From assembly GCA_910579225.1 (NCBI GenBank), contig CAJTTI010000002.1, forward strand, positions 192,337-208,862: 16,526 bases of DNA, written 5' to 3'. The stretch is from an uncultured Lachnospiraceae bacterium (GTDB lineage Bacteria > Bacillota > Clostridia > Lachnospirales > Lachnospiraceae). Both the position numbers and the translations under genes were made by a program. Below, piece after piece: positions 14,040 through 16,526 of this stretch (position 1 is its first letter; every line of letters starts with the position of its first letter). The notes beneath the pieces are model-generated. The model was not told the DNA's origin. It made no database searches and saw only the letters and a list, made by a program, of their open reading frames with translations.

Positions 14040-14076
14040 GCGGGCTTCTCCGGATGGCGAAGCGATCCGAAACGTT
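14040..14076 (+). promoter_or_regulatory. Structured GC-rich leader of the first receptor gene (possible CsrA target)
   Basis: GCTTC (14044-14048) can pair with GAAGC (14059-14063), placing CCGGATGG in the loop. Alternatively CGGAT (14051-14055) can pair with ATCCG (14065-14069), so the two pairings compete. GGA exposed in a hairpin loop shortly before a Shine-Dalgarno sequence is the typical layout of a CsrA site. The blocks CGGCGGGC, CGGATG and CCGAA recur in the same order before the next receptor gene. Confidence 0.35.
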
Positions 14077-14094
14077 TGACAAGGAGGGGTTACG

Positions 14095-15885
14095 ATGAAG
14101 AACCTAAAGATTAATGCAAAATTCATAGTAAGTTTTGGCCTCATACTGGCGCTGTTTCTGGTGTCGGTGATCGCCACTTGCTCAGGGATTGCCATATCCA
14201 AAAATGGTTATGAGAATTTCTATGAGGAAGAGTTTGTCGCGGTAACTACCGTGCAGGATATCAAGACAAAGCTGCAGGAAGCACTGAAAGAGATGCTGAT
14301 CATTGTAGAAACCACCGACGGGCAGGAGTATACGCAAAGATCGCAAATCATAGATCAGAATATTTCTGATATCCGTACAAGTGTGGAAACGCTGTGTGAA
14401 ACTTATCATGGTGATACGACGTTACTCAAACAGTTTCTGCAGTTGATGACAGACAATGGAAGCGTCCGGGAACATGTGATGGAGCAGGCGGCTCTGCGCA
14501 CGGAGGAAGGAAACCGAGCGGCGCTGGACGTTATTCTGAATGAGTACATACCGGTGGTGGAAGAGTATACGGCGGTTTTGAACCAGGCATATACAGAGAT
14601 TGGAACCACCTGTCAGACTAATTTTGAGAGCCAGATGCTGCTGCTTGACGGACTTCTGGCGGCCGGCATTGCTATTGCGGCGGTGGCTTTTGTCATTACG
14701 ATTATTCTTGCACTGCGCCTGAGCGTAAGCGTGACGGTTCCGGTGAGAATTATCGAAGCGGCAATGAAAGAGATGGTCAAAGGAAACCTTTCCGTGGCGG
14801 TGGATTACAATGCTGGTGATGAATTTGGTTCCATGGCAGAGAGCATGGGCAAAGTTACGACCGAGGTCAGCGCTATCGTGGGTGATATTGAGCGGGTACT
14901 AGGAGCTATGGCAGATGGAGATTTCACGGTTCATTCCAAAGCTGTAGAAGCTTATGTGGGTGATTACCAGAAGATCTTCCATTCTATGAAGAAGATCAAG
15001 GACACTTTCAATGAAACCCTTGCAACGTTAAATCGTTCGGCAACGCAGGTGTCTTCCGGATCTGATCAGGTGTCCTCCGGAGCTCAGGCATTGTCTCAGG
15101 GCGCGACAGAGCAGGCTTCTTCTGTAGAAGAGCTGGCGGCGTCCATTAATGAAATCTCTAACAACATCAATCAGAGTGCACAGAATGCACAGGAAGCAAG
15201 CAACAAGTCCATGCAGGTGGGCGAGAAGGCAGGCGAGAGCAATGACCGTATGCGCGATATGCTTCAGGCTATGGCGGACATCAACGCTTCTTCCGGAGAG
15301 ATTGGAAAGATTATCAAGACCATCGAAGACATTGCGTTCCAGACCAATATACTGGCTTTGAACGCGGCAGTCGAGGCAGCGAGAGCGGGAGCGGCAGGGA
15401 AAGGTTTTGCAGTAGTTGCGGACGAGGTGCGTAACCTGGCAAGCAAATCTGCAGAAGCTTCTAAAAATACAGCAGCCCTGATCGAGAATTCGCTTCAGGC
15501 AGTGGAGAACGGCAAGCGGATCGCGGACGAGACAGCACAGTCGCTGGAAGTGGTAATTGCGGATATTCAGGAAGCGAGCAGCATGATGGGATCCATCGCC
15601 AAGACTTCTACAGAGCAGGCAGAGTCCATTTCCCAGATCACCCTTGGCATTGATCAAATCTCCAGCGTGGTACAGACTAACTCCGCAACGGCAGAAGAAA
15701 GTGCTGCAGCCAGCGAGGAGCTGTCCGGCCAGGCGCAGATCTTAAGCGAACTGGTGAGAAAATTCCGGCTGGAAGGCGATGGGGGCAGTTATGTGCCTGA
15801 GGTGGCGCCGAGCGCACCTGTTTCCTATGACTCGGGTTATGATATGGATATGAGCATCTCCTATGGGGGGAACGACAAATATTAA
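14095..15885 (+). CDS. Methyl-accepting chemotaxis protein (transmembrane chemoreceptor)
   Basis: This is a membrane chemoreceptor that signals through CheW/CheA and is adapted by CheR/CheB. The 596-residue protein has a first membrane segment at about 11-33, a roughly 150-residue extracytoplasmic helical domain (about 34-181, probably four-helix-bundle type), and a second membrane segment at about 182-208. A HAMP domain follows (about 209-263), then a second HAMP-like unit (about 264-311, LGAMADGDFTVHSK). The signalling coiled coil (about 320-556) has the conserved hairpin tip EDIAFQTNILALNAAVEAAR, then GKGFAVVADEVRNLA. The C-terminal tail is Ser/Tyr/Gly/Asp-rich and lacks an obvious NWETF-like CheR tether. 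AAGGAGGGG precedes the ATG. It is divergent from cheA. Ligand unknown. Confidence 0.95.
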   Translation: MKNLKINAKFIVSFGLILALFLVSVIATCSGIAISKNGYENFYEEEFVAVTTVQDIKTKLQEALKEMLIIVETTDGQEYTQRSQIIDQNISDIRTSVETLCETYHGDTTLLKQFLQLMTDNGSVREHVMEQAALRTEEGNRAALDVILNEYIPVVEEYTAVLNQAYTEIGTTCQTNFESQMLLLDGLLAAGIAIAAVAFVITIILALRLSVSVTVPVRIIEAAMKEMVKGNLSVAVDYNAGDEFGSMAESMGKVTTEVSAIVGDIERVLGAMADGDFTVHSKAVEAYVGDYQKIFHSMKKIKDTFNETLATLNRSATQVSSGSDQVSSGAQALSQGATEQASSVEELAASINEISNNINQSAQNAQEASNKSMQVGEKAGESNDRMRDMLQAMADINASSGEIGKIIKTIEDIAFQTNILALNAAVEAARAGAAGKGFAVVADEVRNLASKSAEASKNTAALIENSLQAVENGKRIADETAQSLEVVIADIQEASSMMGSIAKTSTEQAESISQITLGIDQISSVVQTNSATAEESAAASEELSGQAQILSELVRKFRLEGDGGSYVPEVAPSAPVSYDSGYDMDMSISYGGNDKY

Positions 15886-15900
15886 TTTCTATAATATAAT
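15872..15900 (+). promoter_or_regulatory. Possible sigma-A promoter for the second receptor gene
   Basis: ACGACA (15872-15877) and TATAAT (15895-15900) are 17 bases apart. They overlap the last codons and stop of the preceding receptor gene. The -35 matches the consensus at four of six positions. An overlapping second TATAAT lies at 15890-15895. Read-through from the upstream gene is equally possible, since no terminator lies between. Confidence 0.35.
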
Positions 15901-15913
15901 AATTAGGAAATAA

Positions 15914-15935
15914 CGGCAGGCGGATGCCGGGCCGA
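15914..15935 (+). promoter_or_regulatory. Leader hairpin of the second receptor gene (possible CsrA target)
   Basis: CGGCA (15914-15918) pairs with TGCCG (15925-15929), leaving GGCGGA as the loop. CCGAA follows at 15932. The GGA in the loop and the short distance to GAGGAGTGGA before the ATG fit a CsrA-type site. The ordered blocks match those in the leader of the first receptor gene. No T tract follows, so it is not a terminator. Confidence 0.35.
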
Positions 15936-15951
15936 AGTATGAGGAGTGGAC

Positions 15952-16526
15952 ATGAAGCGTACAATTAAACAGGAAATCTTGATACGTGTGGCATTGGTGT
16001 TTCTGGCAGTGATTTTGAGCGGAGTTATAACGATTACCAGTATGAATGCCAGTAAATCTTATACCAAAGCTATGGATCAGGCGGTGGATATCAATTCGCT
16101 GGTCCTGACTGCAGAAAAGGCCCATTATGGATGGGTGGAGAACTTGTGTTCTGCTGTTTCTATGGGGACAGAGTTTACCGGCAGCAAGGATTATAAAACC
16201 TGCGTATTGGGCAAATGGTTCTATGAGTCGGATTTGTCTGGCGTGGATAGCCGGATTCTGGAGCTGATTGAAGAGATGAAACCGATCCATCAGGCGATTC
16301 ATGAGTCGGCACAGACCGTACTGGATCTGAATGAGACGAATCCGGACCAGGCGAATGAAATGTACCTGAATGTGGTAAAAGAAAATGTGAATGATCTGGT
16401 GACGATTCTGGATCAGGTTTCAGAAATCACTCAGGGCCTGGTGGATGACAGCCAGAATAGTCTAAATCGCTCCATCAGCACTACGGAAGTGGTAAGTGTT
16501 GTGACTGTACTTGTAATTCTTCTGGT
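15952..16526 (+). CDS. Methyl-accepting chemotaxis protein with extracytoplasmic CZB-type domain, 3' end beyond window
   Basis: Only the first 191 residues are in the window. A short basic start is followed by a membrane segment at about 11-30. An extracytoplasmic region of about 150 residues comes next, and a second membrane segment begins near 180 (VVSVVTVLVILL). The extracytoplasmic part shows the pattern of the CZB chemoreceptor zinc-binding domain: H58 in EKAHYGW, C84 in TCVLGKWFY, and H113 and H117 in KPIHQAIH, giving the three-His-one-Cys ligand set. CZB domains bind zinc, and in some receptors the cysteine responds to oxidants such as hypochlorous acid. HAMP and signalling domains are expected beyond the window edge. 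GAGGAG lies just before the ATG. It shares strand and leader motifs with the preceding receptor. Confidence 0.85.
   Translation, partial: MKRTIKQEILIRVALVFLAVILSGVITITSMNASKSYTKAMDQAVDINSLVLTAEKAHYGWVENLCSAVSMGTEFTGSKDYKTCVLGKWFYESDLSGVDSRILELIEEMKPIHQAIHESAQTVLDLNETNPDQANEMYLNVVKENVNDLVTILDQVSEITQGLVDDSQNSLNRSISTTEVVSVVTVLVILL

Noticed and set aside
14044..14069. H-type pseudoknot from GCTTC/GAAGC and CGGAT/ATCCG
   Set aside because: The two helices interleave, but only one base would bridge a five-pair stem. Competing hairpins are more plausible than a real pseudoknot.
14032..14094. Cyclic-di-GMP riboswitch in the receptor leader
   Set aside because: The leader is too short and lacks the conserved GEMM core blocks, such as CGCAAAGCC with its paired receptor segment.
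15028..15657. Minus-strand open frame (209 codons) opposite the receptor signalling domain
   Set aside because: It is a codon-bias shadow of the coiled coil: Cys/His/Leu/Arg-rich, no ribosome binding site, and fully antisense to a conserved domain.

Overview
The window looks like a chromosomal segment of an anaerobic Clostridia member, most likely Lachnospiraceae-like. The basis is the strong AGGAGG-type ribosome binding sites, the mid-range GC content, a short clostridial-type ThiC, the ECF S-component ThiW, a DUF3786 protein, a two-gene minimal SUF system, and a CheA/CheW/CheR/CheB cluster with transmembrane chemoreceptors. I see no tRNA, rRNA, CRISPR array, insertion sequence or phage gene. 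Species assignment is not possible by eye.

Layout. (1) 1-935: a LysR-type regulator whose 5' end lacks a usable start and may be disrupted. (2) 908-5430: a TPP-riboswitch-controlled thiamine operon, thiW-thiM-thiE-thiD-thiC, with a good sigma-A promoter overlapping the LysR stop, two near-identical hairpins after the aptamer, overlapping or nearly abutting genes, and a bidirectional terminator. HMP can be made de novo (ThiC) and phosphorylated (ThiD). The thiazole arm here is salvage only (ThiW uptake, ThiM kinase), and ThiE joins the two halves. No thiS/F/G/H is present. (3) 5459-6341, minus strand: a DUF3786 protein followed by an unrecognised 65-residue acidic protein. (4) 6411-9169, plus strand: an AIM24-family protein, then SufC-like and SufB-like proteins. 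This has the layout of a minimal two-gene iron-sulfur assembly system with an AIM24 gene in the same transcription unit. Both junctions upstream of the suf genes contain inverted repeats, and the second could cover the sufB ribosome binding site. (5) 9205-13806, minus strand: cheA-cheW-cheR-cheB, transcribed in that order. No cheY, cheC, cheD or cheX lies nearby. (6) 14095 to the window end, plus strand: two methyl-accepting chemotaxis proteins. The first has a four-helix-type extracytoplasmic domain and probably two HAMP units. The second, cut by the window end, carries an extracytoplasmic CZB-type zinc-binding domain.

The most interesting non-coding observations lie in the chemotaxis part. 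The cheA and first-receptor genes diverge from two promoter-like elements with the same unusual architecture, TTAT-N15-GTCGAWAW, resembling flagellar sigma-28 promoters. The two receptor leaders also share ordered sequence blocks, including a CGGATG placed in or near a hairpin loop, which is a plausible CsrA-type target. The best candidate for a less-described protein system is the AIM24-SufC-SufB operon with its structured junctions.
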